From the NCBI GenBank assembly GCA_947475545.1, contig CANJLL010000011.1, positions 20,332 to 84,331 of the forward strand: a stretch of 64,000 nt of DNA, read 5' to 3'. Every line of letters starts with the position of its first letter. The first letter of the stretch is position 1. The notes below the pieces were generated by a model. The model had not been told where the DNA came from. It did not search any database and saw only the letters and a program-made list of their open reading frames with translations. Below are positions 32,299-39,572 of the stretch, piece by piece. Source of the stretch: Chloroflexota bacterium (GTDB lineage Bacteria; Chloroflexota; Limnocylindria; Limnocylindrales; CSP1-4). A program made the position numbers and the translations under genes.

Positions 32299-33020
32299 CG
32301 GTGGTCGCGCGACCATTCGATCTCCCCGGCGGCCTGCGGAACGCCGCGCGGCAGCGTCACGTACTCCGGGACCAGCGTGTGCGGGTCGTCGGCCTGGCCG
32401 TCGGCCAGTCGAGCCGCGCCCATGGACAGCAGCGTCGTGGCCAGGCCAGCCTGCGCGGCGAGCCCCAGCGCGATGGCGTCATCCGGCGCGCGCCCCGCGA
32501 GGTCCACCGCCACGAGGCGGTGCCCGACCGCAACCTCCGGATCGCGGCCGCCCGGCAGGAGCGCCGCCACTGCGCCGAGCCGGAGGATCAGTCGGTCGGA
32601 TGATCCGGCGGGCAGAAGCAGCACGCCATCTGGCGCGCCCGCGGCCCGCAGCAGCGCCTCGCCACTGGACAGGCCCACCAGCGGGATCGCGAGCTGGTGC
32701 GCCAGCGTCTTGGCGGTCGCGAGCCCCACCCGGAGCCCCGTGAACGCCCCGGGCCCGGCGCCGACGACAATCGCCGCCAGGTCGCCCGGGACCACCCCGG
32801 CATCCGTCAGCAGCAGCGCAATCCGGGGCAGGAGCTCCTCGGAGTGGCGCTGACCCGCCGTCCAGGACTGGGACGCGAGCACACGACCGTCCCGCCCGCC
32901 CAGGGCCACGACGGCTGTCGACGTCGCGGTGTCAATCGCCAGGATCAGCCCGCCGCCCGCCAGCCCGCCGCCCGCCAGCCCGCCGCCCGCCAGCCCGCCG
33001 CCCGCCACGCTGTCGCCCAT
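32295..33020 (-). CDS. tsaB: tRNA threonylcarbamoyladenosine biosynthesis protein TsaB, with repeat N-terminal extension
   Basis: A 241-residue ASKHA-fold partner of TsaD. The canonical start LILAIDTATSTAVVAL appears only after residue 24. Before it lies a four-fold AGGGL repeat encoded by four perfect 15-bp units. Other motifs are RHSEELLPRIALLL and IVVGAGPGAFTGLRVGLATA. ATG 33020 forms a TGATG junction with the tsaE stop; TTG 33023 is an alternative. The gene is coupled to rimI by GTGA. The glycine-rich extension is unusual for TsaB and may be a neutral slippage product. Confidence 0.92.
   Translation of the reverse strand: MGDSVAGGGLAGGGLAGGGLAGGGLILAIDTATSTAVVALGGRDGRVLASQSWTAGQRHSEELLPRIALLLTDAGVVPGDLAAIVVGAGPGAFTGLRVGLATAKTLAHQLAIPLVGLSSGEALLRAAGAPDGVLLLPAGSSDRLILRLGAVAALLPGGRDPEVAVGHRLVAVDLAGRAPDDAIALGLAAQAGLATTLLSMGAARLADGQADDPHTLVPEYVTLPRGVPQAAGEIEWSRDHR
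32946..33005 (-). repeat. Four perfect tandem copies of a 15-bp unit at the start of tsaB
   Basis: Units begin at 32946, 32961, 32976 and 32991 and are identical. They encode AGGGL four times directly before the conserved TsaB N-terminus. The frame is kept with any copy number. Confidence 0.92.
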
Positions 33021-33493
33021 CAACCCGCTGCCACGAGGTAGCGCGCCATGCGCGGCGTCCCGGCGCGGAGGGTGATGGTCCGCGAATCATCACCCGTCCC
33101 GGCGATCTCGATGTCGAGGCGGTCATCGGGCAGGGCATCGCCGAGCCGGTCCGGCCACTCGACGAGCGTGACCCCGCCGGCCCGGCGCTCATCGAGGAGA
33201 CCGCCGGCGAGGGCATCGCTGGCATCGGCCAGCCGGTACAGGTCGACGTGGAAGAGCGGGAGGCGCCCCTCGTGCTCGGCCATCAGGATGAAGGTGGGCG
33301 AGGTCACGGTGCCCGGCACGCCCAGGCCGGCGCCAAACCCCTTGGCAAAGACCGTCTTGCCCGCGCCAAGGTCGCCCCACAGGCAGAGCAGGTCGCCCGG
33401 CTGTGCGACAGCGGCGAGGCGTGATCCCAGCAGCCGCGTCTCGGATGCATCGGAGCTGCGGACCTGGCGGATCATGGAGCTGGTCGCGAACAT
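33020..33493 (-). CDS. tsaE: tRNA threonylcarbamoyladenosine biosynthesis ATPase TsaE
   Basis: A 157-residue P-loop ATPase of the t6A pathway. Walker A is LWGDLGAGKTVFAKGFG. TSPTFILMAEHEGRLPLFH, with HVDLYRL, is the family block, and TLVEWPDRLGDALPDD the C-terminal one. ATG 33493 lies 6 nt after TACCCT with no clear Shine-Dalgarno, suggesting a leaderless mRNA that starts the seven-gene operon. ATG 33475 (MIRQVRSS) is an alternative start. A TGATG junction couples it to tsaB. It follows the MutL-partner gene by 32 nt. Confidence 0.94.
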   Translation of the reverse strand: MFATSSMIRQVRSSDASETRLLGSRLAAVAQPGDLLCLWGDLGAGKTVFAKGFGAGLGVPGTVTSPTFILMAEHEGRLPLFHVDLYRLADASDALAGGLLDERRAGGVTLVEWPDRLGDALPDDRLDIEIAGTGDDSRTITLRAGTPRMARYLVAAG

Positions 33494-33499
33494 GAGGCG

Positions 33500-33505
33500 A
33501 GGGTA
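33500..33505 (-). promoter_or_regulatory. -10-like TACCCT 6 nt before tsaE (leaderless candidate)
   Basis: The minus strand reads TACCCT, CGCCTC, ATG. It lies in the 32-nt gap after the upstream gene, so the t6A operon can be transcribed separately. Confidence 0.5.
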
Positions 33506-33525
33506 GCGGAAGGCGGGATCTTCGG

Positions 33526-34614
33526 TCAGGCGAACCGCTCGAGGTCGCCAAGCGGGACGGAGATCGTCTCGCCGCCGTCGAGCTCCACGCGGCCGGTCTC
33601 CAGCCAGACCCCGCCCGGGAACCGGCGCGGGCCCGCCATGCCCGCCCAACGGCCCTCCGCGCCCGCGAGCGCACCGGCCCGGATCCGGACCAGGTCGGTC
33701 GGCGGGACGGGCAGCGCAGGCGCGTCCCCGGCCACCTCGAAGGCCAGGCAGGCCGGGTCCACGACGATGCCGACGTCCAGGCCCTCCAGGGCCTCGAGGA
33801 TCGCCATCACGGGGGAGGAGATCGGCCGCCGAAGCGTTCCGTCCAGGACGAGCACGGCAAACGGCGGGAGCCGCTGGCGAGACGCCCGCTGGCGTGCCTC
33901 CGACGCCATGAAGTCGCGGCGCTCCTTGCTGGGCATGGCCCCAACCACCACCCCTCGAACACCCATCGCGCGCGCGCGGGTCAGCGCCTCCGCATCGATT
34001 CGTGCCCCGACCACGAGGATCTCGCCCGCCCGCCCAACGTCGATCGCCGAGGCCCGAAGCTCCCCACCCGGCGTCGCCGCAATGGCCAGTCGTCCGCGGG
34101 TCGGCCCGCCAAGGACGGTCGAGCCGAGGACGCCGGACGCAGTGGTTGCGAGGCTGATCCCGGCGCCACCGCTGACGCTGGTGACGATGCCGTCGACCGG
34201 AGCCTCGAGCGGATCGGCAATCTCGCCGGCGATCACCCGCCAGCGCCCGTCGAGCTCGAACAGGTACTCCCCGGCCAGGTTGGGATCGATCCCGGCGCCG
34301 GGCTCCGGTGCCCAGCGCTGGCCCGGCCTGGGCGCTACGGCGGCGCGCTCGCCGCGTCCGACACGACCGGCTCGCCGGATCATCGGCTCTCGCAGCCGTC
34401 GCGCCAGGGCGCTGCCTGCCACGACCTGGTCCCCCGCCGCGACAAGCGGCTGATCGCCCGGCGCCAGCGCCAGCCGGACGGTCAGGACGGGATCGATGAT
34501 GCGGCGAACGGCCAGCAGCGAGAAGCCAGCATCGCCGGCTGGGTCGCCATCGCCGGGCCCGGCGGGCCGGTTGGCGTCGGCCGCCGATCCGGCAGCCGAC
34601 CAGCGCGCCCTCAC
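33526..34614 (-). CDS. Conserved-looking partner of the MutL-like protein, function unknown
   Basis: A 362-residue protein, no named family recognised. The N-terminal half has two segments that look like halves of a barrel-sandwich (biotinyl/lipoyl-like) fold: PLVAAGDQVVAGSALARRL near residue 60 and PLEAPVDGIVTSVSGGAGIS near 140. The middle is Rossmann-like (GEILVVGARIDAEALTRARA, then MGVRGVVVGAMPSKERRDF and PPFAVLVLDG). The C-terminus GGVWLETGRVELDGGETISV resembles a small SH3/KOW barrel. No membrane segment or signal. GTG 34614 overlaps the MutL-like stop (GTGA), implying coupled production and probably a complex. Confidence 0.7.
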   Translation of the reverse strand: MRARWSAAGSAADANRPAGPGDGDPAGDAGFSLLAVRRIIDPVLTVRLALAPGDQPLVAAGDQVVAGSALARRLREPMIRRAGRVGRGERAAVAPRPGQRWAPEPGAGIDPNLAGEYLFELDGRWRVIAGEIADPLEAPVDGIVTSVSGGAGISLATTASGVLGSTVLGGPTRGRLAIAATPGGELRASAIDVGRAGEILVVGARIDAEALTRARAMGVRGVVVGAMPSKERRDFMASEARQRASRQRLPPFAVLVLDGTLRRPISSPVMAILEALEGLDVGIVVDPACLAFEVAGDAPALPVPPTDLVRIRAGALAGAEGRWAGMAGPRRFPGGVWLETGRVELDGGETISVPLGDLERFA

Positions 34615-36299
34615 GCCGTCCCCCCGGGCCAGGCCGAATCCTCCCAACGGGCCAGCAGCTCGCGGCGCGCCTCCCGCCGATCCGGGAGCCGGAGCGGAAC
34701 GTCGCGCAGGTCGATCAGCAACCCACCGACCCCACCGGCAACGTCGACCGAGAGACGGCGCCCGTAGCTCCCCAGGAGCACGGGCTCGGCGGACTCGAGC
34801 AGGACCGTGGCCTGCTCCCCCGGCGGAACCGGTGTGAATTCCAGGGCGCCATGATCGAGGCCCATCGTCATCGTCCCGCCCGGGGAGTCGACGATCACGC
34901 GGCCGGCCCGTCGGCCGGGTCGGATCGCGCCGGGCATCACGATCGAGCCGAGCGGCAGGAGCAGGTCGCCGGCGAGATCTGCGACCAGGATGTCTCGCTC
35001 GACCGGGTCGCTGACGGTACCCAGGGGACCCAGGAGGCGCGCGTGGTCGAAGACCACCTGGATCGCCGCCGGCCGCCGGACGGCGTCCGCCAGCGCCAGG
35101 AGGATCGCCGCGGCGGGCGCAGGAGCAAATGCGCCGCCGGCCATCACCACCAGGTCGGGGGCAGGGCCGTCACCGATCTCCGGGGTGAGTGCCGCTAGGC
35201 GGCTGAGCGCGGCCCGGGCCGCCGCCAGGCGGAGCCGGGCACCATCGCCGGCCACCCCCGTCCACGGCGCGGCGCGCAGCTCGAGCAGGCGGTCACGGAG
35301 CCGATGGCGGTCGAACGGCTGGGTGGACCACGCCTGGACCGCCTCCAGGCGTGCCTCGCTGAGCTCGTACGGCACCAGCGCCGCGCCTGCGCCCTGGACT
35401 GCCCGGACGTGGCTGCTGCCCGCGGTGGGACCCGGTGTCGCGCTGGCCCGCAGCCCCCCGTCCAGGCCGATCTCCAGCAGCTCGACCCGCCGGTCCAGTG
35501 CCCCGGCCAGCCCCCCCAGGGCGGCCGTCATGGCCTGGCGCGACTCTGCCGGATCGCGCCGCAACCCCGCCAGCGCCGCGGTCAGGGCGGCCCATTCGAC
35601 GCCGTCTTCGACGTCGCGGGGCACCAGCAGGACACGGGGGTGGGCCGACACGTCGTTCGATGCGGGTCGTGCCACGCCGGCCGCCGACTCCTGGTCGCCC
35701 CTGCGCAGGCCCCGGAGCCGTCCGTCGCGACCAGGGAGCCCGAACCGCGTCCGCAGGTTGCCTGCCGACCCGGCCAGCACCACCGTGAGATCCGGGCGCC
35801 GCTGCGCCGCCGCAGCGGCCAGCGCCACCAGCTCCGGAAGGCCGGCCCGCTCATCCCCACCGGGCGGATCGCCGGCGCCCACCACGGCAACGGAGACAGC
35901 GGGGTCCAGCAGGAGGGCGGTCATCGCTCCCGCGTGCAGCCGGTCGCCACTTGCCCCGCGCCAACGCCAGCCCGAGCGGGCCACAGCGACCGTCAGCGGC
36001 TCAAGGGCGCGCGCGGAAGCCGCGAACACAGCCACGGTCCCCGGCACCAAGCTTCGAGCGACCAGGTGCGGCATGTCCTGCGTGGACCCGCGGGCGAGCC
36101 CCACGGTCGCGGCCAGGTCGGGATCCGCGCTCCGGATGCGCTCCGCGAGCAGCTCGAGCAGGACATCGACTGGGGCAGAGGCTGGCGCCGCGAGCGCTCC
36201 CAGCAGGCGCCACCGACCCGCGACGCGGCCGATCAACGCGGTCGCGGTCGTGGCAGCCCCAAGGTCGAGCGTGGCGAACGCGCGGGGAGTGCCCTTCAC
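34611..36299 (-). CDS. MutL-like ASKHA-fold protein (glutamate mutase L family)
   Basis: A 562-residue protein resembling MutL/GlmL, a putative ATPase found beside glutamate mutase in some anaerobes and as a stand-alone gene in Chloroflexota. The N-terminus AFATLDLGAATTATALIGRV reads like an ASKHA phosphate-1 loop. RPDLTVVLAGSAGNLRTRFG and DLVVMAGGAFAPAPAAAIL look like later nucleotide-fold strands. The end (LIDLRDVPLRLPDRREARRE) is polar. No glutamate mutase subunit or B12 enzyme is in the window, so the mutase link is doubtful. GTG 36299 lies 7 nt after TAGCAT, suggesting a leaderless transcript. Family by recall; function unknown. Confidence 0.65.
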   Translation of the reverse strand: MKGTPRAFATLDLGAATTATALIGRVAGRWRLLGALAAPASAPVDVLLELLAERIRSADPDLAATVGLARGSTQDMPHLVARSLVPGTVAVFAASARALEPLTVAVARSGWRWRGASGDRLHAGAMTALLLDPAVSVAVVGAGDPPGGDERAGLPELVALAAAAAQRRPDLTVVLAGSAGNLRTRFGLPGRDGRLRGLRRGDQESAAGVARPASNDVSAHPRVLLVPRDVEDGVEWAALTAALAGLRRDPAESRQAMTAALGGLAGALDRRVELLEIGLDGGLRASATPGPTAGSSHVRAVQGAGAALVPYELSEARLEAVQAWSTQPFDRHRLRDRLLELRAAPWTGVAGDGARLRLAAARAALSRLAALTPEIGDGPAPDLVVMAGGAFAPAPAAAILLALADAVRRPAAIQVVFDHARLLGPLGTVSDPVERDILVADLAGDLLLPLGSIVMPGAIRPGRRAGRVIVDSPGGTMTMGLDHGALEFTPVPPGEQATVLLESAEPVLLGSYGRRLSVDVAGGVGGLLIDLRDVPLRLPDRREARRELLARWEDSAWPGGTA

Positions 36300-36306
36300 C
36301 TCGCCA

Positions 36307-36312
36307 ATGCTA
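36307..36312 (-). promoter_or_regulatory. -10-like TAGCAT 7 nt before the MutL-like gene (leaderless candidate)
   Basis: The minus strand reads TAGCAT, TGGCGAG, GTG. It lies in the 111-bp gap after the 96-residue gene, so the MutL-like pair probably forms its own transcription unit. Confidence 0.45.
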
Positions 36313-36410
36313 CGCGGCACCGCACGCTCCGGTGCCAGGACCCGGCCCGGCCTCGCCACGGGACCGGGAGCTTGAACCCGGGAGCGGCGGACGTGAACGC
36401 CCGACCCAGG

Positions 36411-36701
36411 TCAGGCGTCCCAGCCGTCATCCTCGTCGATCTCCTCGAGGCGCTCGATGAGAAGCTCGATGCCGGCGTCGTCCGCGAGGATCGCGGACGC
36501 CGCGGCGAGCTCGCCGCCGAACACGCCGCGCAACACAGGGTCGAAGAAGAGCATGGCATTGGCGCCGAGGGCCCGGTATGGCCGGCTGGCCTGGAGGAAC
36601 TGCACCGCCGGACCGGCGAGGCCGCGCAACATGATCTCGCGGGCAGCCTCTTCCACCAGCTCGCTGCGCTGCTCCTCGGTGGGCTCCATGGGGAGGCTCA
36701 T
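36411..36701 (-). CDS. Small acidic hypothetical protein
   Basis: A 96-residue protein of unknown function. It begins MSLPMEPTEEQRSELVEEAA, has a central helical part (RGLAGPAVQFLQASRPYRAL, then MLFFDPVLRGVFGG), and ends in a very acidic tail (ERLEEIDEDDGWDA). No signal peptide, metal motif or clear membrane helix. ATG 36701 overlaps the alr stop (ATGA), so it is expressed with alanine racemase. Methionine 5 is another possible start. The coupling suggests a role near cell-wall or amino-acid metabolism, but this is weak inference. Confidence 0.65.
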   Translation of the reverse strand: MSLPMEPTEEQRSELVEEAAREIMLRGLAGPAVQFLQASRPYRALGANAMLFFDPVLRGVFGGELAAASAILADDAGIELLIERLEEIDEDDGWDA

Positions 36702-37912
36702 GCCCGGCGACCCTCGCTGACGAGCGTCCTGACGCCGGCGACGCCAGCGGCGGCATCGTACACCCGGGGCAGGCGCCGGGAGAGACCCGTGACGACCTCG
36801 CGGGAGATGGTGCCGCGGGTCAGCGCCACGTCCCCCGCGGTGATCTCATCATCACCCTGGCGGCCGATGAGCACGAACTCATCGTCCACGGTGACCGCCG
36901 GACCCGGGACGTCCGTCACGTCCGCCATGATGGCGTCCATCGCCACGTTGCCCACGAGCGGCACCCGCTGGCCGCGCACCAGGGCCTCTGCGCGGTTGGA
37001 CAGGGCGCGCGGCCAGCCGTCCGCGTAGCCCAGCGGCAGGGTCGCGATGCGGCTGGGGCGAGCCGTCACGAAGGTCGGCCCGTAGGAGATCCCCCACCCC
37101 GCCGGCAGGTCCAGGACGCGCACGGGGCGGGCATGCAGCGAGAGGGCCGGACGGACCGGCGGCACGTCCCGCGGACCGGCGAGAGCGCGGCCCACGTCGT
37201 CCACCGGGACTGGGTCGAGGACCAGGCCATACAGGAGGAGGCCGGGCCGGATCGCCTCCATGGCCGGCACCGGGAGGTGCAGGAGGTCGCCGCTCGCCGA
37301 GATGTGCCGGTCAGGCACGGGCAGGCCGGCGGTGCGAAGGGCTCTCGCGGCGGCATCCAGCGACGCCTCCTGGGCCGTGGTCCGGCCCTCGTCCTCCGGC
37401 TCCTGCAGGTGCGTCCACAGGCCAGCCAGCCGGAGGCCCGGCGTCGCTCGGATGCGCCGGGCCGCGGCGACCACGGAGGCGACGGCCACGCCGTCGCGTC
37501 CGAGGCCTGTCTCGACGCCGAGATGGACGCGGAGCGCACGCCGGCCCCTGGCGCCGACCATGGCTCCCGCGAGACGGTCAAGCAGGTCCATGTCGCCCAC
37601 GGATACCGCCACGCCGCGGCGCGCGGCGTCGGGTGCGGCGCCCGCCGGAATGGCATAGAGCACCAGGATGGGAGCCGTGACACCACCCCGTCGCAACTCG
37701 AGTGCCTCGTCCCAGGTGGCAACGCCAAAGCCGTCCGCGCCGGCGTCCTGCAGCGCCCGCGCCACCGGGACGGCGCCGTGGCCGTAGGCGTCCGCCTTGA
37801 CGACCGGCTCAACCCGCACTCCCGGGGCAACGAGCGGCCGCAGGACCCCGAGGTTATGGACCAGCGCGTCGAGGTCGATCTCCGCCCACGCGGTGCGCGG
37901 CAGGGCCGGCAA
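36698..37912 (-). CDS. alr: Alanine racemase
   Basis: A 404-residue PLP enzyme making D-alanine for peptidoglycan. AWAEIDLDALVHNLGVLR opens the barrel. VVKADAYGHGAVPVARAL holds the PLP lysine. RPGLLLYG and the C-terminal domain Tyr in SYGPTFVTARPSRIATLPLG (second catalytic base) follow, then GNVAMDAIMADVT. TTG 37912 is the first ordinary start, but protein-like codons continue upstream (LSEPPRRAPIEERLTAAG) to CTG 37966, which would overlap the nnrD stop as CTGA. The longer form may be the real one. It is the end of the wall-precursor block. Confidence 0.93.
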   Translation of the reverse strand: MPALPRTAWAEIDLDALVHNLGVLRPLVAPGVRVEPVVKADAYGHGAVPVARALQDAGADGFGVATWDEALELRRGGVTAPILVLYAIPAGAAPDAARRGVAVSVGDMDLLDRLAGAMVGARGRRALRVHLGVETGLGRDGVAVASVVAAARRIRATPGLRLAGLWTHLQEPEDEGRTTAQEASLDAAARALRTAGLPVPDRHISASGDLLHLPVPAMEAIRPGLLLYGLVLDPVPVDDVGRALAGPRDVPPVRPALSLHARPVRVLDLPAGWGISYGPTFVTARPSRIATLPLGYADGWPRALSNRAEALVRGQRVPLVGNVAMDAIMADVTDVPGPAVTVDDEFVLIGRQGDDEITAGDVALTRGTISREVVTGLSRRLPRVYDAAAGVAGVRTLVSEGRRA

Positions 37913-37962
37913 GCCCGCGGCGGTGAGGCGCTCCTCGATGGGGGCGCGCCGGGGCGGCTCGC

Positions 37963-39018
37963 TCAGGCGACCGGGCCCCCGGCGTCGGGCAGCGCCGGCT
38001 CCCGGACGCCGAAACCCAGGCGCTTGCCGGCACGAGCCTGAGCAGCGACGTCCCCGAGGCGCTTGCGGGCCCGGGCGAGTTCGTCGGGCAGGTCCGAGGC
38101 GAGCAAGCCGGCATCGCCGATCCGCTCGCGAATCGCATCGCCCGCCAGCCCATGCAGATAGACGCCCAGTCGGGCGGCATCAAACGGCGAGCAGCCCTGG
38201 GCGAGCAGCGCGCCGATGGCCCCGGCAAGGACATCGCCCGTGCCGCCGCTCGCGAGCGCCGGGTTCTCGAACGGTGCCACCGCGATCGCACCATCGGGTG
38301 CCGCAATCACCGTCCGCGCCCCCTTCAACACGACGACCTGGCTCCATTCCCGGGCCGCCGCGCCGGCCGCAGTCGCCCGCGCCCCGTCGTCGCCAACCAG
38401 GTCGCCATCACCGCCCAATGAACCGCCCGCCCCGGCCCGCAGGCGGGCGAACTCGCCGGCATGCGGGGTCAGGACGGCGGCCCGGCCGATGTGCGTCCAC
38501 CACGCGTCGATCGTAGCCATGCTCCGGAGAGCCTCGGCGTCGAGGACGATCGGGCAGGCGGGCGCCTCGCCCACCGCGGCCAGCAACAGCCCGACCAGCT
38601 CCGTGGTGGCCAGGCCCGGTCGGAGGCCGGGCCCCAGCACGATGGCGTCGTGTTCATGATCAAGGATCCGGGCCAGCGCCGGCTCGGGGTTGACCTCCTC
38701 GACGTCGTCCTCGGGGAGCGGCAGCGTCGTCGCCTCCAGGACCTTGGCGGCGAAGAGCGGCTGCAGCGATTCCGGGACGGCCAGCGTGACCAGGCCAGCA
38801 CCCGCCCGGCCAGCGGCCCGACAGACCAGGAGCGCAGCTCCGGCGTAGTCGAGCGATCCCGCGATGACCAGGAGGCGCCCAAAGCTCCCCTTGTGGCCGC
38901 GGACGGGGCGCTCGGGCAGCAGGCCGGCAGCGGCCGCATCGTCGAGGGTGTCCGGGGTCGCGGCGGCCGCCGGCTCCGCGGTTCTGCCGCGCCCGAAGCC
39001 AACTTCGCGACGCGTCAT
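37963..39018 (-). CDS. nnrD: ADP/ATP-dependent NAD(P)H-hydrate dehydratase
   Basis: A 351-residue ribokinase-like enzyme repairing hydrated NAD(P)H. GHKGSFGRLLVIAGSLDYAG, LTPHAGEFARL, VVVLKGARTVIAAPDG and NPALASGGTGDVLAGAIGAL are diagnostic. Only the dehydratase domain is present; the NnrE epimerase domain often fused at the N-terminus is missing and not seen elsewhere in the window. ATG 39018 overlaps the acpS stop (ATGA). acpS-nnr-alr neighbourhoods are common in Actinobacteria and Chloroflexota. Confidence 0.93.
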   Translation of the reverse strand: MTRREVGFGRGRTAEPAAAATPDTLDDAAAAGLLPERPVRGHKGSFGRLLVIAGSLDYAGAALLVCRAAGRAGAGLVTLAVPESLQPLFAAKVLEATTLPLPEDDVEEVNPEPALARILDHEHDAIVLGPGLRPGLATTELVGLLLAAVGEAPACPIVLDAEALRSMATIDAWWTHIGRAAVLTPHAGEFARLRAGAGGSLGGDGDLVGDDGARATAAGAAAREWSQVVVLKGARTVIAAPDGAIAVAPFENPALASGGTGDVLAGAIGALLAQGCSPFDAARLGVYLHGLAGDAIRERIGDAGLLASDLPDELARARKRLGDVAAQARAGKRLGFGVREPALPDAGGPVA

Positions 39019-39569
39019 GGTCGGTCCTCCCCCGGCACCCGCGCGGTGCTCGCCTGCAGCGCCTGGAGCCGCTCCATCCGCTTGAGCAGCCGCTGCTCAC
39101 GCTCGTCGAGGCGCGCATCGATGTCGAGCGGGAAGACGTACCGGCCGCCGGCGGTACGGACCCCGAAGGCGACCGCCACCGCGTAGTCGGACTCGTGGCT
39201 GATCGAGACGGCAATCCGCTCCATGCCCAGCTGCTCGGCCCGGTCCGCGGCCCGCCCGTGAAGACGCACCGCGGGCTGGCCCGTGGGGAGCCGCTCGATC
39301 TCGATGTCCCGCCAGCCGATCCCCCGGACACCCAGTCCCAGGACCTTGCTCACCGCCTCCTTGGCGGCCCAGCGACCGGCCATCGTCTCCGGTCGGTCGC
39401 GGACGTAGCGCTGCTCTGCGGGCGTCAGGACGCGGTTGGTGAAGCGGGCGCCGAACTTGGCCAGCGTCTGGCGGATCCGGTCGACCCGGATGATGTCGAT
39501 GCCCAGCTCCGTGGTCCCGGGTGGGACCAGCCCCGACGGGAGGGCCTGGCCAGGCTCCATGGGGGCCAC
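39015..39569 (-). CDS. acpS: Holo-[acyl-carrier-protein] synthase, with C-terminal extension
   Basis: A 184-residue phosphopantetheinyl transferase that activates acyl carrier protein. ELGIDIIRVDRIRQTL carries the Mg-binding Asp. RWAAKEAVSKVLGLG holds the catalytic Glu and Lys, and AVSISHESDYAVAVAF the C-terminal block. The domain ends near residue 140. About 45 further residues (FPLDIDARLDEREQRLLKRM and on) form a charged, probably coiled helix that ordinary AcpS (about 120-130 residues) lacks. GTG 39569 has GGAG 6 nt upstream, at the glmS stop; ATG 39560 is an alternative. Confidence 0.92.
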   Translation of the reverse strand: MAPMEPGQALPSGLVPPGTTELGIDIIRVDRIRQTLAKFGARFTNRVLTPAEQRYVRDRPETMAGRWAAKEAVSKVLGLGVRGIGWRDIEIERLPTGQPAVRLHGRAADRAEQLGMERIAVSISHESDYAVAVAFGVRTAGGRYVFPLDIDARLDEREQRLLKRMERLQALQASTARVPGEDRP

Positions 39570-39572
39570 CGG

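Noticed and set aside
33526..36299. Naming the pair as mismatch-repair MutL or as glutamate mutase subunits.
   Set aside because: There is no GHKL ATPase motif of mismatch-repair MutL, and no B12-binding DxHxxG or mutase domain. Only the GlmL/MutL family resemblance holds.
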